A stretch of DNA of 64,000 bases, from assembly GCF_013426895.1 (NCBI RefSeq), contig NZ_AP023175.1, forward strand, positions 620,001-684,000, given 5' to 3'. A program made the position numbers and the translations under genes. Source of the DNA: Paraburkholderia largidicola. GTDB lineage: Bacteria; Pseudomonadota; Gammaproteobacteria; Burkholderiales; Burkholderiaceae. Shown here piece by piece: positions 54,454-64,000 of the stretch. The notes under the pieces are model-generated. The model did not search any database and was not told the origin of the DNA. It was given only the letters and a program-made list of their open reading frames with translations. Positions within the stretch are counted from its first letter, which is position 1; the number at the start of each line of letters is the position of its first letter.

Positions 54454-57366
54454 ATGGCGCTAAGCGAATTGCATCGTTATTTGATGAAAATCATTTTCGC
54501 ATTCGTGCGAATGTGCCTGGCAGTTTGCACTGAAAGCTTGCAGCGAATTGGCGTGCCGGGCCTTCTTGGCGTGGCAATGGCATTGTCCATTCACTCCGCC
54601 TTCGCCGACGACATTACCCAATCGGTCACACAACCTTCATTTGCGCTCTATTACGGCAAATCGCCGCCCGTGGAAATGCTTTCTGCATTCGACGCGGCCG
54701 TTGTCGAACCCGACAGCGGTTTCGATCCGCTTGCGCATCGTTTGCCGCATACCACGTGGTTCGCTTATGCCAGCGTCGGCGAAGTGCTGCCTTCGCGCAG
54801 CTATTACGCGGATCTGCCGAAAAGCTGGCTGGCGGGAAGCAATGAAGCGTGGGCATCGCGCGTGGTCGATCAAAGCCAGCCTGAATGGCCTGCATTCTTT
54901 GTCGATCATGTCATCAAGCCGCTTTGGGACAAAGGCTATCGCGGCTTTTTTCTCGACACGATGGATTCGTGGCAACTCGTCGCAAAGACCGACGAAGCAC
55001 GCACACGGGAAACGCAAGGCTTGGCCAATGTGATTCGCGCGATCAAGACGCGCTATCCCGATGCAAAGCTGATCTTCAATCGCGGCTTCGAAATCCTCCC
55101 GCAGGTGCACGACCTCGTGTATGCGGTTGCGTTCGAATCGCTGTATCGCAGCTGGGATCAATCGAAGCAACGTTATACGGAAGTCTCCGAACCGGACCGC
55201 GCCTGGCTGCTGGATCAGGCGAGGACGATACGCGAGCAATATCACCTTCCCGTCATTTCGATCGACTATTGCGCGCCCGGCGATCGCGCATGCCAGCAGG
55301 ACACCGTCGCGAAGATCAAGGCGCAGGGCATCGTGCCTTATGTCACGGACGGCGCGCTGGCGACGATGGGCGTCGGCGCCGTCGACCCCGTCAAACGCCG
55401 GATTCTGGTGATTCAGGATCCGCCGCTGCGCACGGACCTGAACGTATCGCCCGGCGTGCGTTTTCTGGCGATGCCGCTCAACTACCTCGGCTACCGGATC
55501 GACTATCGCGATGCGCGCGATCCCATGCCCGAAGGCGATCTGCGCGACCGTTATGCGGGCATCGTGCTATGGCTCGAAGGCCAGGTGCCGAACAGCAAGG
55601 CGTATCGCGACTGGCTCACCGCACAGATCGACGCGAAGATTCCCGTTGCCGTGTTCACGACTTTCGGCACGCAGATGGATGCCGACCTTGCGAAAAAGCT
55701 CGACCTCGAAACGGTTGCGGGCGCGCCGTCGAATGGCAAGCTCGACGTCGAGTCATACGACCCGAAAATGATGGGCTTCGAAATGAAGCCGCATCCGCTG
55801 GCGCGCGACTTCACGCCGATACGCGTCGGCCCGCATAGCCGTTCGCTGTTGCGATTGCGTTCGGGCGACTTCGTGATCGACGGCGCGGGCATCACGCCGT
55901 GGGGCGGCTATGCAATGCGCCCGTTCGGCGTGTATGAACTGGATGCCGTCAATCAGGCGCGCTGGGTCACGCAACCCATCGAATTTCTGCGCACCGCCTT
56001 GCGGCTGAACCATGACATGCCCGTGCCGGACACGACGACCGAAAACGGCCGGCGCCTGCTGATGTCGCATATCGACGGTGACGGCTTTGCCTCGCGCGCC
56101 GAGTACACGACCTACACGCCGCCCAACACCGACATCACGCCGCAATACTCGGGCGACATGCTGTATGCGCTGTTGCGCGACTCCGGCATGCCTACCACGG
56201 TCTCGCTGATCGAAGGCGAAGTCACCGACGAAGGGCCGTTCAAAAGCTTCGCGCCGCACCTGCGCACGATAGGCCGAAAGATCTTCGAGTTGCCGAATGT
56301 CGAAGTCGCGACCCATACCTATACGCACCCGCTGCAATGGATGCGCGTCACCGGCCTGGGCGTCGCCGACACGCGCGACACGCCGACGGAAGGCAGCAGC
56401 CAGACCAACAGCAGCGGCCTGTCCATCGACATTCCCGGCTACCGCTTCAATATCGACCGCGAGATCAAAGGCTCGATCGACTATATCGACCGCAATGTCG
56501 CGCCAACGTCGAAGCCCGTGCGCATGGTGTTGTGGAGCGGCGATTGCCAGGTGCCCTCGCCCGTTCTCAAGGCGGCGTATGAAGCGGGCGTGCTGAACCT
56601 GAACGGCGGCGACACGCTGATCACGAAGAGCTTTCCGAGCTGGGCCGCGATTGCGCCGCTTGGCGTGATGAAGAACGGCTACTTCCAGATCTTCGCGCCC
56701 AACCAGAACGAAGAGCTGTACACGGACCTGTGGCACGGGCCGTTCTATGGCTTTTCGCGCGTGCTCGAAACCTTCGCGATGACGGACCAGCCCATTCGCT
56801 TCAAGCCGATGGACATCTACTATCACATGTTCACGGGCACGAAGTACGCGTCGATGAAAGCGCTGCAGCAGATCTTCGATACCGTGCTCAAGCAGCCCGT
56901 CACGCCCGTCTTCACCTCCGAATACGCGCGCAAGGTACTCGACTGGCTCGACACCAGCATCGCCCAGGAGCCGGGCAGCAACATCTGGGTCGTGCGTAAC
57001 GAGGCAAATCTGCGCACCGTGCGGCTGCCCGCCGGCAAGGTGCCCGACATGTCGAATGCGACGGGTGTCGCAGGCTATCTGCCGGGGCCGGGCGGCACTT
57101 ATGTGCACCTGACGGGCGACGGCACCGCGCGGTTCGCCGTGATCGATCAGTCTGCGGCGCGCCATGTGCCCTATCTCGCCGAAGCCAACGGCATGCTCGA
57201 CCACTTCGTGCGCACGCGCAACGGTTTCTCGTTCGATCTGCGCTCGCACATCGCGCCGATGTTCCGCGTCGCCAACGCAGGCGCATGCCGCGTGACGAAG
57301 CGCCCCGTGACCGACACCACCAACGACTACCACCAACTGCATGTCGACGTCGCCTGCGACACCTGA
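54454..57366 (+). CDS. pelA: PelA: Pel polysaccharide hydrolase/deacetylase
   Basis: 970 residues (P. aeruginosa PelA ~948). A long N-terminus with signal peptide ends near SIHSAFADD; an inner Met at 54484 is an alternative start. Residues ~55-290 form the GH166/GH114-like hydrolase domain with FLDTMDSW and candidate catalytic E228 in VAFESLYRSW. The deacetylase domain follows with the metal ligands D541 and D543 (SHIDGDGF) and H621, H625 (THTYTH). Works in the periplasm, partly de-N-acetylating and trimming Pel before export. First gene of the operon; pelB overlaps its end by 26 bp. Confidence 0.95.
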   Translation: MALSELHRYLMKIIFAFVRMCLAVCTESLQRIGVPGLLGVAMALSIHSAFADDITQSVTQPSFALYYGKSPPVEMLSAFDAAVVEPDSGFDPLAHRLPHTTWFAYASVGEVLPSRSYYADLPKSWLAGSNEAWASRVVDQSQPEWPAFFVDHVIKPLWDKGYRGFFLDTMDSWQLVAKTDEARTRETQGLANVIRAIKTRYPDAKLIFNRGFEILPQVHDLVYAVAFESLYRSWDQSKQRYTEVSEPDRAWLLDQARTIREQYHLPVISIDYCAPGDRACQQDTVAKIKAQGIVPYVTDGALATMGVGAVDPVKRRILVIQDPPLRTDLNVSPGVRFLAMPLNYLGYRIDYRDARDPMPEGDLRDRYAGIVLWLEGQVPNSKAYRDWLTAQIDAKIPVAVFTTFGTQMDADLAKKLDLETVAGAPSNGKLDVESYDPKMMGFEMKPHPLARDFTPIRVGPHSRSLLRLRSGDFVIDGAGITPWGGYAMRPFGVYELDAVNQARWVTQPIEFLRTALRLNHDMPVPDTTTENGRRLLMSHIDGDGFASRAEYTTYTPPNTDITPQYSGDMLYALLRDSGMPTTVSLIEGEVTDEGPFKSFAPHLRTIGRKIFELPNVEVATHTYTHPLQWMRVTGLGVADTRDTPTEGSSQTNSSGLSIDIPGYRFNIDREIKGSIDYIDRNVAPTSKPVRMVLWSGDCQVPSPVLKAAYEAGVLNLNGGDTLITKSFPSWAAIAPLGVMKNGYFQIFAPNQNEELYTDLWHGPFYGFSRVLETFAMTDQPIRFKPMDIYYHMFTGTKYASMKALQQIFDTVLKQPVTPVFTSEYARKVLDWLDTSIAQEPGSNIWVVRNEANLRTVRLPAGKVPDMSNATGVAGYLPGPGGTYVHLTGDGTARFAVIDQSAARHVPYLAEANGMLDHFVRTRNGFSFDLRSHIAPMFRVANAGACRVTKRPVTDTTNDYHQLHVDVACDT

Positions 57367-60300
57367 GCGGCAGCGGCTCTTTTCGCCCGCTGTGATTCTC
57401 GTGCTCGGCCTGCTGGTCGGCGTGATGCTCGCGCTCGCCTTTCCGCGCGAGCGGATCGAATCGCGGCTGCTCGAAGGCGCGAATGTCGACGGTCTCACGA
57501 TCGCCTATCTGGAAGCATGGCTGCGCGTCGATCCCAACAACGCGGAAGTGTTGTCCGAACTCACGCGCGAATACCTGAAGGGTCAGCGCATTTCGGATGC
57601 GACGCGTATCCTCGACCGTCTGTCTCGCTCCAATGATCCGAATGCGCGGCAAAGCGCGTTGGCCATTCGCCTGTCGCTTGCACAGCAACGTCTGTATTCG
57701 TTGAAGCCGAACGACCCGGCGCGGCCCGCGCGCATTCGCGAACTCGATGCGCTGCTGCACGAAGCGCTCGCCTACAGGTGGGACATCGAGCAATTGAAGA
57801 TGCTTGCGCAGCAGGCACGCGGCCTGAACGACAACGAGCTTGCAGCACGCTACTACACGTTGCTCGCACAATCCGACCGTGAGCATGCGCGCGAGTGGCT
57901 GGCCGAACTCGCGCAAACGCAACTGGGCAACCAGCAGCATCGCGCCGCCGCCGACGCGTGGTTTGCCGTGCAAGCGCAAGCCACCACACGCGACGAAAAG
58001 CGCGCCGCGTTCATCGCCGGTTTGCGTGCGCTGCAATCGGGCAATGACATGGCGGCGACGATGCAGGCGGCCGACCAGCATATCGGCGATCTTGCCGACG
58101 ACCCTGAAACGCTGCGCTTCCTCGCCAATCTGGCGCTGGCCGCCGGGCGTCCCGATCTTGCGTCGAAGTACGTGAAGCGGTTGATGAAGATGTCCGCGCT
58201 GGATCACGAGCAGGCGCTTGCGCGTCGTGCGTCGTTCGCGGCGAACCGTGCGGCAGACTTGGGCAACGTCGAACACCGCACGCAGCGCGGCGTGTGGCTG
58301 CGCGCTGCGTGGTATCGGCCGCATGCTTCGCGCGGCACGGCACTGCGCCATGCGCTAGACGAGACTTCGGACGCGGCGCACAAAGTCCATATCGTACGCA
58401 TTGCAACCACAGCGCCCGCGACTGTCCCGTCGACACCGCCACCCGCCAGCGACGCAACCACGTCCGATTACGAACTCGCGTATCGCGTGTTCCTCGCGAA
58501 CGGCGACGTCGCGAACGCGCAGCGCGTAGCGCAAACGGCCGTCGACCGTGACCCGCAGTCGATTCCCTGGCGCGAGCGTCTCGCGCAGGTCGCGGAGTGG
58601 AACCGGCGTCAGGACATTGCGCTCGCCAACTACGTCGCCATCGCGAAGATGCGCGGCACGGACGACGACTGGAAGAAGGTCGCGCGCCTCGCGCCCGGAC
58701 TCAACGACAACGCCGCGATGCTCGCCGTCACGCTGCATCAGGCCGACCAGCAGCCGGGCAATCTGAAGCTGCTCGATGCCGTCGTCTTCTCGTACGAGCG
58801 CATCGCCGATCCCGATTCTGCGTTGAGCTTTCTGCGCACGCGCTTCAATGGCACGTTGCGTCGCCAGGCCATGGAGCGTTTTGCGCAAGTCGCCGAACGC
58901 AAGGGCGACGACGATCTCGCGCTGCGCACCTGGCGCGATCTCGAACGCGAATACGGGCCGAACGCGGCCTATGGATTGAAGATCGGCACGATGCTCTACA
59001 CGCGCACGCAGTTCGATGCGGCGCTCGCCGCGATGAACGAAGCGAAGCGCGGCGCGCCCGCATCGAACGACGAATTCTGGCGCTTCTACGCGCTGCTCGC
59101 CGACTCGAACCAGAACACGCGCGATGCAAAACTCGGCTATCGCCAGTTGATCGCGGGCGGCAGGGCCGACGCACAAGACTACGAGGTGATGACGAACTTC
59201 TTCAACGACTCGCCGCTCGACGCGGGTCGCATCGCCGAGTACGGATATCGTCACGGCGGGCCGCCGCGCATGCTGTCGGAGGCGCTGTACGGCTATCAGC
59301 GCGCGCATGCGTGGGGCCGCATCAGCATCTTGCTCGCCTCGCTCACGCCCGAGCAACTGAAGGCCGCCGAGCAGTCGCCCACGTTCCTGCTCGCACGCGC
59401 CGAATACGAACGACAGACAGGCGCAAACGATGCCGCCTTGCGCGACATCCAACGCGCTGCCGCGCTCGATCCCAACAACTCGGAAGCGCGCGCGGCCTAC
59501 ATCTGGGTGCTGAACGAGCGCGGCACGGACGCCGCCCTGCTCGCTGCGCTGCGCCGTCATGCGGGCGACGCGGAGACCGATCCGCAGCTATGGCCCGCGT
59601 ATGGCGCGGCATGGCTGCGGCTCGGCGATGGGCGCAAGGCCCTGCACTACCTGCACAAACAGGCTGCGCAAGCGCAGCAGAGTCCGTTGTGGCGTCTCAC
59701 GTTCGCGGACGCGCTCGAACTGAACGGCCGCGTCGACGAAGCGTGGCGCGTACGCAAGCAGGTCTGGCTCGAACTGGCGCGCCGCCGGCGCGATCAGTCG
59801 CATGCCGCGCCGTTGCCCGCCGCCGAGCAGGACGATCTGAACGGCCGCTATGTCGCGCTCACGCAGTTGTACGCGAACGGCGACCGCTCGCGCGCGGTAT
59901 TGATCGACCTGCTGCGCGCCGATCGTAACGGCGCGGGCGACAATCAGGCGGCCGCGTCCGAGCTTGGCGACATCGGTCAGTTGCCGCCTGCGAAGCAGGA
60001 CGAGATTCGCAAGCGCCAGCGCCTTTATTCGTCGATCGCGCGTGAGGCAGCCATTTCCTGGGTGCAGAACGAAGAAGCGTCTGACATGGAGCGCGCCTGG
60101 CTGGAAAAGCAGTATATCGACGACAGCCAGCGCCCCATCTACGCCGAAGCGCAACTCGCGATCAACGACGGTGACGTCAACGAACTGTCGCGCCTGCTCG
60201 ACACGCTGCCCGATCTGATTCCGAGGCAGAACCGCGTCGATGCGCAGGCGCTCACGGGCCGAACGTCCGCCGCGCAAACCAGCGCGGTCGACTCGCTCAC

Positions 60301-61276
60301 GCGCGAGCCCAACGACGAAGTGATGCAGGCGATGGCGCGCGAACAGTTGCTCAGCAACGCGCAGGCGTTGGCGGGCGCATTCCGCTACGTCGACCAGGGG
60401 TCGCTGCGCTTCACCGAGGAATCGGCGACGGGCAGCGTGCGCCTCACGCCGTCGCAGAACCTGCAATTCCGCTACCAGCAGCGCGACCAGACCGTGGACG
60501 GCTCGCAACTCGCCTACGCGCCGAAACACGACCGGCTCGCGGAGGCGATCTATGGCCACAAGGGCCAATACGACGAAGAACACGTCACGCTGGGGCGCCG
60601 CAACGCGCTCGAAGACTTCACGACGGCGCGCGTCGAAGGCACATACAACGTCACACAGCGCCTCACGCTGACCTACGCGCTCGGCTACAACCAGGCCGCG
60701 ACGGAATCGACGCAACTGACGGTGGGCGGCACCAAGGACCTTGCGACGCTCGGCTTCAACTACCGGCTCGACCCGCACTGGTTCGGCGGCGCACGCTACG
60801 AGTACGCGCGCTTTCACGGCCAGGACCGCTCGTACCTCGGCAACGGCAGTCTCGTCGAAGCGAACTTCGGCTACAAGATCAAGGCCGATTACCCCGACTA
60901 CACGATCCGCGCCGTATTCGCGCACGGCCAGTACAACGCGACGGGCACGCCGGGCGACCGGCTGCGCGTGCTGCTGCCCGAGAACACGCCGTTCACGGCC
61001 GCGTCCTTCATGCCGCAAACCTTCACACAAGGCGGCTTGCTGTTTTCGTTCGGCGACGATCTGCCCGAGCAGTATTCGAAAGCGTGGCGGCCGATATTCG
61101 CGGGCGGCCCGATCCGCGATTCGCGCGCGGGCTGGTCGGGCCAGGCGGAACTGGGCCTCGCGGGCAGCGTGTTCGGCAACGATCAGATGCTGCTGTACGG
61201 AGCGTATCAGGGCGTCTCGTCGAATCATTCGACTTCCGTGAAGGAAGTCGGCGTGCGCTATCGGTATCTGTATTGA
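57341..61276 (+). CDS. pelB: PelB: TPR scaffold and outer-membrane Pel porin
   Basis: 1311 residues. One N-terminal transmembrane helix (VILVLGLLVGVMLALAF), a very long periplasmic TPR array (ANVDGLTIAYLEAWLRVDPNNAEVLSELTREYLKGQ...) and, from about residue 1020, a beta-barrel (SLRFTEESATGSVRLTPSQNLQFRYQQ ... GVRYRYLY) ending in aromatic Tyr. It is the export pore with PelC. Somewhat longer than the P. aeruginosa protein (~1193), with extra TPR length. Overlaps pelA. Confidence 0.95.
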   Translation: MSTSPATPERQRLFSPAVILVLGLLVGVMLALAFPRERIESRLLEGANVDGLTIAYLEAWLRVDPNNAEVLSELTREYLKGQRISDATRILDRLSRSNDPNARQSALAIRLSLAQQRLYSLKPNDPARPARIRELDALLHEALAYRWDIEQLKMLAQQARGLNDNELAARYYTLLAQSDREHAREWLAELAQTQLGNQQHRAAADAWFAVQAQATTRDEKRAAFIAGLRALQSGNDMAATMQAADQHIGDLADDPETLRFLANLALAAGRPDLASKYVKRLMKMSALDHEQALARRASFAANRAADLGNVEHRTQRGVWLRAAWYRPHASRGTALRHALDETSDAAHKVHIVRIATTAPATVPSTPPPASDATTSDYELAYRVFLANGDVANAQRVAQTAVDRDPQSIPWRERLAQVAEWNRRQDIALANYVAIAKMRGTDDDWKKVARLAPGLNDNAAMLAVTLHQADQQPGNLKLLDAVVFSYERIADPDSALSFLRTRFNGTLRRQAMERFAQVAERKGDDDLALRTWRDLEREYGPNAAYGLKIGTMLYTRTQFDAALAAMNEAKRGAPASNDEFWRFYALLADSNQNTRDAKLGYRQLIAGGRADAQDYEVMTNFFNDSPLDAGRIAEYGYRHGGPPRMLSEALYGYQRAHAWGRISILLASLTPEQLKAAEQSPTFLLARAEYERQTGANDAALRDIQRAAALDPNNSEARAAYIWVLNERGTDAALLAALRRHAGDAETDPQLWPAYGAAWLRLGDGRKALHYLHKQAAQAQQSPLWRLTFADALELNGRVDEAWRVRKQVWLELARRRRDQSHAAPLPAAEQDDLNGRYVALTQLYANGDRSRAVLIDLLRADRNGAGDNQAAASELGDIGQLPPAKQDEIRKRQRLYSSIAREAAISWVQNEEASDMERAWLEKQYIDDSQRPIYAEAQLAINDGDVNELSRLLDTLPDLIPRQNRVDAQALTGRTSAAQTSAVDSLTREPNDEVMQAMAREQLLSNAQALAGAFRYVDQGSLRFTEESATGSVRLTPSQNLQFRYQQRDQTVDGSQLAYAPKHDRLAEAIYGHKGQYDEEHVTLGRRNALEDFTTARVEGTYNVTQRLTLTYALGYNQAATESTQLTVGGTKDLATLGFNYRLDPHWFGGARYEYARFHGQDRSYLGNGSLVEANFGYKIKADYPDYTIRAVFAHGQYNATGTPGDRLRVLLPENTPFTAASFMPQTFTQGGLLFSFGDDLPEQYSKAWRPIFAGGPIRDSRAGWSGQAELGLAGSVFGNDQMLLYGAYQGVSSNHSTSVKEVGVRYRYLY

Positions 61277-61297
61277 AGAGCCTTTGAGGAGAATGAC

Positions 61298-61849
61298 ATG
61301 GACCACAGCAAAAACTTTCGCGCTCGCGCGTCGACGTTGTTTGCATCGGCATTTGCGTTGATGGCGCTGACGCTCGCGGGCTGCGCCGTCGTCGATCGCA
61401 GCGCGCCGCCCGCGATTGCGAAGACCGACAGCCTCGCGATCCTGCCCATCGCGAACAACACGGAGACGCCGCAGGCGGGCCAGCGTGCGGCATCGATCGC
61501 ACAGAGCCTGCTCGCATCGTACGGCTATACGAATCTGTCGCGCTACCCGGCGAGCGCCGACGACGAAACGCTGTTCGACGCCGCGAAGCCGGACGCGCAG
61601 CAGAACGCGCTGAACTGGGCGCGCCAGCAGAATGCGCGCTATGCGCTGACGGGCGCCGTCAACGAATGGCGCTACAAGGTCGGCGTGGACGGCGAGCCGG
61701 CCGTAGGTCTGACCTTCGATGTGGTCGACGTGCAGACGGGCAAGGTCGTGTGGACGGGTACGGGCAGCCGCACCGGCTGGAGCCGCGATGCCGTGTCGGG
61801 TGTGGCGCAGAAGCTGGAGCGCGATCTGCTGTCGCCGCTCGCGCGGTGA
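61298..61849 (+). CDS. pelC: PelC: Pel export lipoprotein
   Basis: 183 residues with lipobox LAGC (Cys29). The family forms a 12-mer ring on the inner face of the outer membrane that funnels Pel to PelB. The mature part keeps LAILPIANNTETPQAGQRAASIAQSLLASYGY and VWTGTGSRTGWSRDA, the family landmarks. 21 bp after pelB with GAGGAG. Confidence 0.93.
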   Translation: MDHSKNFRARASTLFASAFALMALTLAGCAVVDRSAPPAIAKTDSLAILPIANNTETPQAGQRAASIAQSLLASYGYTNLSRYPASADDETLFDAAKPDAQQNALNWARQQNARYALTGAVNEWRYKVGVDGEPAVGLTFDVVDVQTGKVVWTGTGSRTGWSRDAVSGVAQKLERDLLSPLAR

Positions 61850-61907
61850 GGCGCGCCTTGCTCCGCACGACTATCATCGAAGCTGGCTTCGATTTAAGGC
61901 GAACGCC

Positions 61908-63386
61908 ATGAACACGCAGGCTAACGAACACTCTGCGCCGCGCGGACGGCACCGGCGCCGTCAGGCGCAAAGCGTCGGCGCGGGCTCCTGGTGGGCCCGC
62001 GTGATCGCGCCGCCGCGCGGCTCAGCGCGCCGCCGCGCCATTGCCGCGCTCGAAACGATCGTCGCGACGCTCATCGCGATCGCCATCTGCTGGGCCTTCG
62101 ATCACACCGATCCTTTACTGGTCCAGAGCGGCTTCGGCTGGATCTGGATCGTGCCGCTCGTGATCGCGCTGCGTTATGGAACGATAGCGGGCGTGTTTTC
62201 CGGGCTGATCCTGCTGGCGTCGTGGTACGTGCTGTACCCGGAATACAGTGGCGTGTCCGCGCCCGTTTCGCTCGCGCATGCGTTGCTGGAGACGCCGCAC
62301 ACGCGGCTCTTTCCCGTGAGCTTCTTTCTGGGCGGCTTCGTCGTCACGATGCTGTGCGGGCAATTCGGCGACATCTGGATCACGCGGCTGCGGCAAGGCC
62401 GCATCGCCAACGACTATCTCGCCGAACGCCTGTCCATTCTGACGCGCAACCAGTTCATGCTGCGCATCTCGCACGAACGGCTCGAACAGGATCTGCTCGG
62501 ACGTCCCGCAACGTTGCGAGATTCGCTGGCGCGCTTGCGGACCGTGATTCTCAATCAGGAGCCGACCGAAGCGCAGCAAGGCGTCGTCGATTTGCGCGGC
62601 GCGCAACCATTTCTCGAAGCGGCTGCGCAAGCCTGCCAGATCGAAAGCGCGAGCGTGCATACGTGGCGCGGCGGCAAGCCGGCGACCATCGCGGCGGCAT
62701 CGATCGGCGCGCCCTCGGCGTTCGAACCCGACGATCCCCTCGTGCGCGAAGCGCTCGAAACGCGCACGCTGGTGCATGTCGAATCGAAGGCGAATCAGGA
62801 CCTGTCGCTGAGCCGCTATGTCGTCGTGGTGCCGCTGATCGACGCGCAGAAGAATCCGGTCGGCGTGCTCGCCGTGGAGCGCATGCCGTTTCTCGCGCTC
62901 ACGCGCGACAACCTGCAGTTCCTGCTCGTGCTCTGCAACTTCTACGCGGACGGCGTGCAGCACGCCGTCATCACGCGCGATACGCTCGCCACCTTCCCGA
63001 CTTGCCCGCACACCTTCGCGCTCGACTATGCGCGGCTCGTGCATCTGAAGCGTGACACGCAGGTGCAGTCGTCGATCGTCGCGCTCGTGTTTCATAACGA
63101 CGAACCCGGCACGACGCTGTACGAGCATGTGCTGCGCACGCGCCGCGCGCTCGACGTGCAGTGGCCGTTGCGCGACGAACGGCATCGCGTGGTGCTCACG
63201 CTGATGCCGCTGTCGGGCGATAGCGCCGTCGACGGCTATCTGCTGCGGATCGAAGAAAACCTGCGCGCGCAGTATGGTGTCGACTTCGAAGCGGCGCGCG
63301 TCGCCGTGCATTCGATGGCCGTGTCCGCCGACGAACCCATCGCCGCTCTGCGGCGCCTGCTGGAGCGCTGCGATGTCCGCGTCTGA
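61908..63386 (+). CDS. pelD: PelD: inner-membrane c-di-GMP receptor of the Pel system
   Basis: 492 residues from MNTQANEHSAPRG. Four transmembrane helices (about residues 45-150), a coiled segment, a GAF domain (~200-330) and a degenerate GGDEF domain (~345-475). The c-di-GMP I-site motif is R413-A-L-D416, and a further Arg, R447, lies 34 residues on; both correspond to the known binding residues (R367xxD370 and R402) of P. aeruginosa PelD by alignment by eye. Binding would switch on Pel synthesis. Upstream in-frame codons from 61719 overlap pelC and are not coding. Confidence 0.93.
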   Translation: MNTQANEHSAPRGRHRRRQAQSVGAGSWWARVIAPPRGSARRRAIAALETIVATLIAIAICWAFDHTDPLLVQSGFGWIWIVPLVIALRYGTIAGVFSGLILLASWYVLYPEYSGVSAPVSLAHALLETPHTRLFPVSFFLGGFVVTMLCGQFGDIWITRLRQGRIANDYLAERLSILTRNQFMLRISHERLEQDLLGRPATLRDSLARLRTVILNQEPTEAQQGVVDLRGAQPFLEAAAQACQIESASVHTWRGGKPATIAAASIGAPSAFEPDDPLVREALETRTLVHVESKANQDLSLSRYVVVVPLIDAQKNPVGVLAVERMPFLALTRDNLQFLLVLCNFYADGVQHAVITRDTLATFPTCPHTFALDYARLVHLKRDTQVQSSIVALVFHNDEPGTTLYEHVLRTRRALDVQWPLRDERHRVVLTLMPLSGDSAVDGYLLRIEENLRAQYGVDFEAARVAVHSMAVSADEPIAALRRLLERCDVRV

Positions 63387-64000
63387 CGGCGTCACGGCCG
63401 ATCGCGGCCGTTCTGCGGGCGCGCGCATCACGTTCGTCGGCGTGCTGCTCGTCGCGCTCGGGCTGGCGCTGGAGATCGCCGTTTTCATGATCGCGACTCG
63501 CAGCCTGCCCGACACGTCCGCCGAATGGCTCGGCGGTCTCGTCAACACGGACGTCTCGACGCTGCGCGCCGCCGCGCATCTGAACACGCAGACCCTGCTG
63601 CTGTGCCTGCTCGTGCAGGCCTGCGCCGCGCTCGCGACCTCACTCGGTATCGCGGAGATGATGCCTGCGCGCTACCGGCGCCCCCGCTTGGGACTGCTCG
63701 TGTCACTGTGGTTTCTGAACTTCGCGGTGCCTGTCGGTGGGATGCTTTGCTCGATCGGCGCGCTCGCGATTGCCGCCGTGTTGCCGCAGCCGCGCGCGCA
63801 ACTGCCCATCGTGCCCGTCGAGGAACCGGAGTTCGCCGCGAATCTGATCGGCACCGTGTCATACGGGCGCGGCGCGCGCCTGAAAGCCGAATTGCAGAAC
63901 TCGGAAGCGGGCACGTCGTTTCGCATGACCGCCCTGCTCGCGATGCAGACGATGCCCGCGCGTACCGTCTCACCGCTGCTGCAAGGCATGCTCGCCGATC
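63373..64000 (+). CDS. pelE: PelE: inner-membrane Pel protein (3' truncated by window edge)
   Basis: The first 209 residues are seen; the frame is open at the right edge. The ATG overlaps pelD by 14 bp. Three transmembrane helices are visible (about 18-40, 72-94, 108-130), then the start of a soluble region (LIGTVSYGRGARLKAEL). Family members also have TPR repeats and join PelD, F and G in the synthase complex. The downstream genes (pelF, pelG) are expected beyond the window. Confidence 0.9.
   Translation, partial: MSASDGVTADRGRSAGARITFVGVLLVALGLALEIAVFMIATRSLPDTSAEWLGGLVNTDVSTLRAAAHLNTQTLLLCLLVQACAALATSLGIAEMMPARYRRPRLGLLVSLWFLNFAVPVGGMLCSIGALAIAAVLPQPRAQLPIVPVEEPEFAANLIGTVSYGRGARLKAELQNSEAGTSFRMTALLAMQTMPARTVSPLLQGMLAD

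Noticed and set aside
54556..54580. GG-N10-GC arrangement resembling a sigma-54 -24/-12 site
   Set aside because: It lies inside the pelA signal-peptide coding region and matches the consensus poorly (two mismatches in the -24 box, one in -12); treated as chance.
55753..57498. 581-residue minus-strand frame opposite pelA
   Set aside because: Antisense shadow of a well-supported pel gene.
59588..61306. 572-residue minus-strand frame opposite pelB
   Set aside because: Antisense shadow; composition dominated by Arg, Ala and Val.
1..64000. CRISPR arrays, tRNA and rRNA genes
   Set aside because: No regularly spaced repeats and no recognisable structural RNA genes were seen on reading; a tRNAscan or Rfam search would be decisive.

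Overview
The window is GC-rich DNA with the gene repertoire of a soil or plant-associated Burkholderiales bacterium (Paraburkholderia, Caballeronia or Burkholderia is the best guess). This rests on the VpsR-type sigma-54 activator, a stand-alone second rpoN, three 14-helix MFS pumps, an orphan vgrG module, many CGG-type lipoproteins and a pel operon. No rRNA, tRNA or CRISPR array was seen.

Layout. 2-6229: the 3' part of a sigma-54 activator, an MFS pump, a NIPSNAP-like protein and a large MscS-type channel. 6254-10747 (minus): a three-gene operon of a FAN1-type VRR-NUC nuclease, a Cas4/RecB-like nuclease fused to an XPD/DinG-type Fe-S helicase, and a SRPBCC protein. A textbook LexA box (CTGT-N8-ACAG) lies 19 bp before the first start codon, so this looks like an SOS-controlled, probably crosslink-repair, unit. 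11265-17778 (minus): an orphan type VI secretion module (VgrG, a 961-aa peptidoglycan-type effector, an exported SH3-like putative immunity protein), flanked on both sides by copies of one ~71-bp direct repeat.

18642-28444: envelope and metabolism accessory genes. These are a GH5-like/PA14 lipoprotein, a divergent purA paralogue facing a LysR regulator across twin palindromes, two tandem PBP4-type lipoproteins and an S12 serine hydrolase lipoprotein. 28445-37489 is a patchwork with long non-coding stretches: a cNMP-binding/thioredoxin-reductase-like flavoprotein lacking the CxxC, an HxlR/SDR divergent pair, a cyanase (cynS) remnant, an MFS pump, an IS30-family element and an AhpD-like protein.

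37490-43041: another MFS pump, a DUF937-like membrane-anchored protein, a FUSC-like membrane protein and a TIGR03118-type lipoprotein. 43143-44648: rpoN away from its usual lptB/hpf neighbours. 45071-54228: a dense run of small stress-type genes (BON, DUF2383, DUF1488, DUF4142, PfpI, topoisomerase IB, HAD, PRC-barrel, DUF3175, CPA1 antiporter). 54454-64000: pelA-pelB-pelC-pelD-pelE of a Pel exopolysaccharide operon, running off the right edge. PelD keeps an RxxD motif matching the c-di-GMP site of this family.

Strongest leads: the LexA-box FAN1/nuclease-helicase operon, the repeat-flanked VgrG-effector-immunity module with degenerate M23 ligands, and the LysR/purA-paralogue pair. Function calls come from reading motifs by eye; no database search was run.
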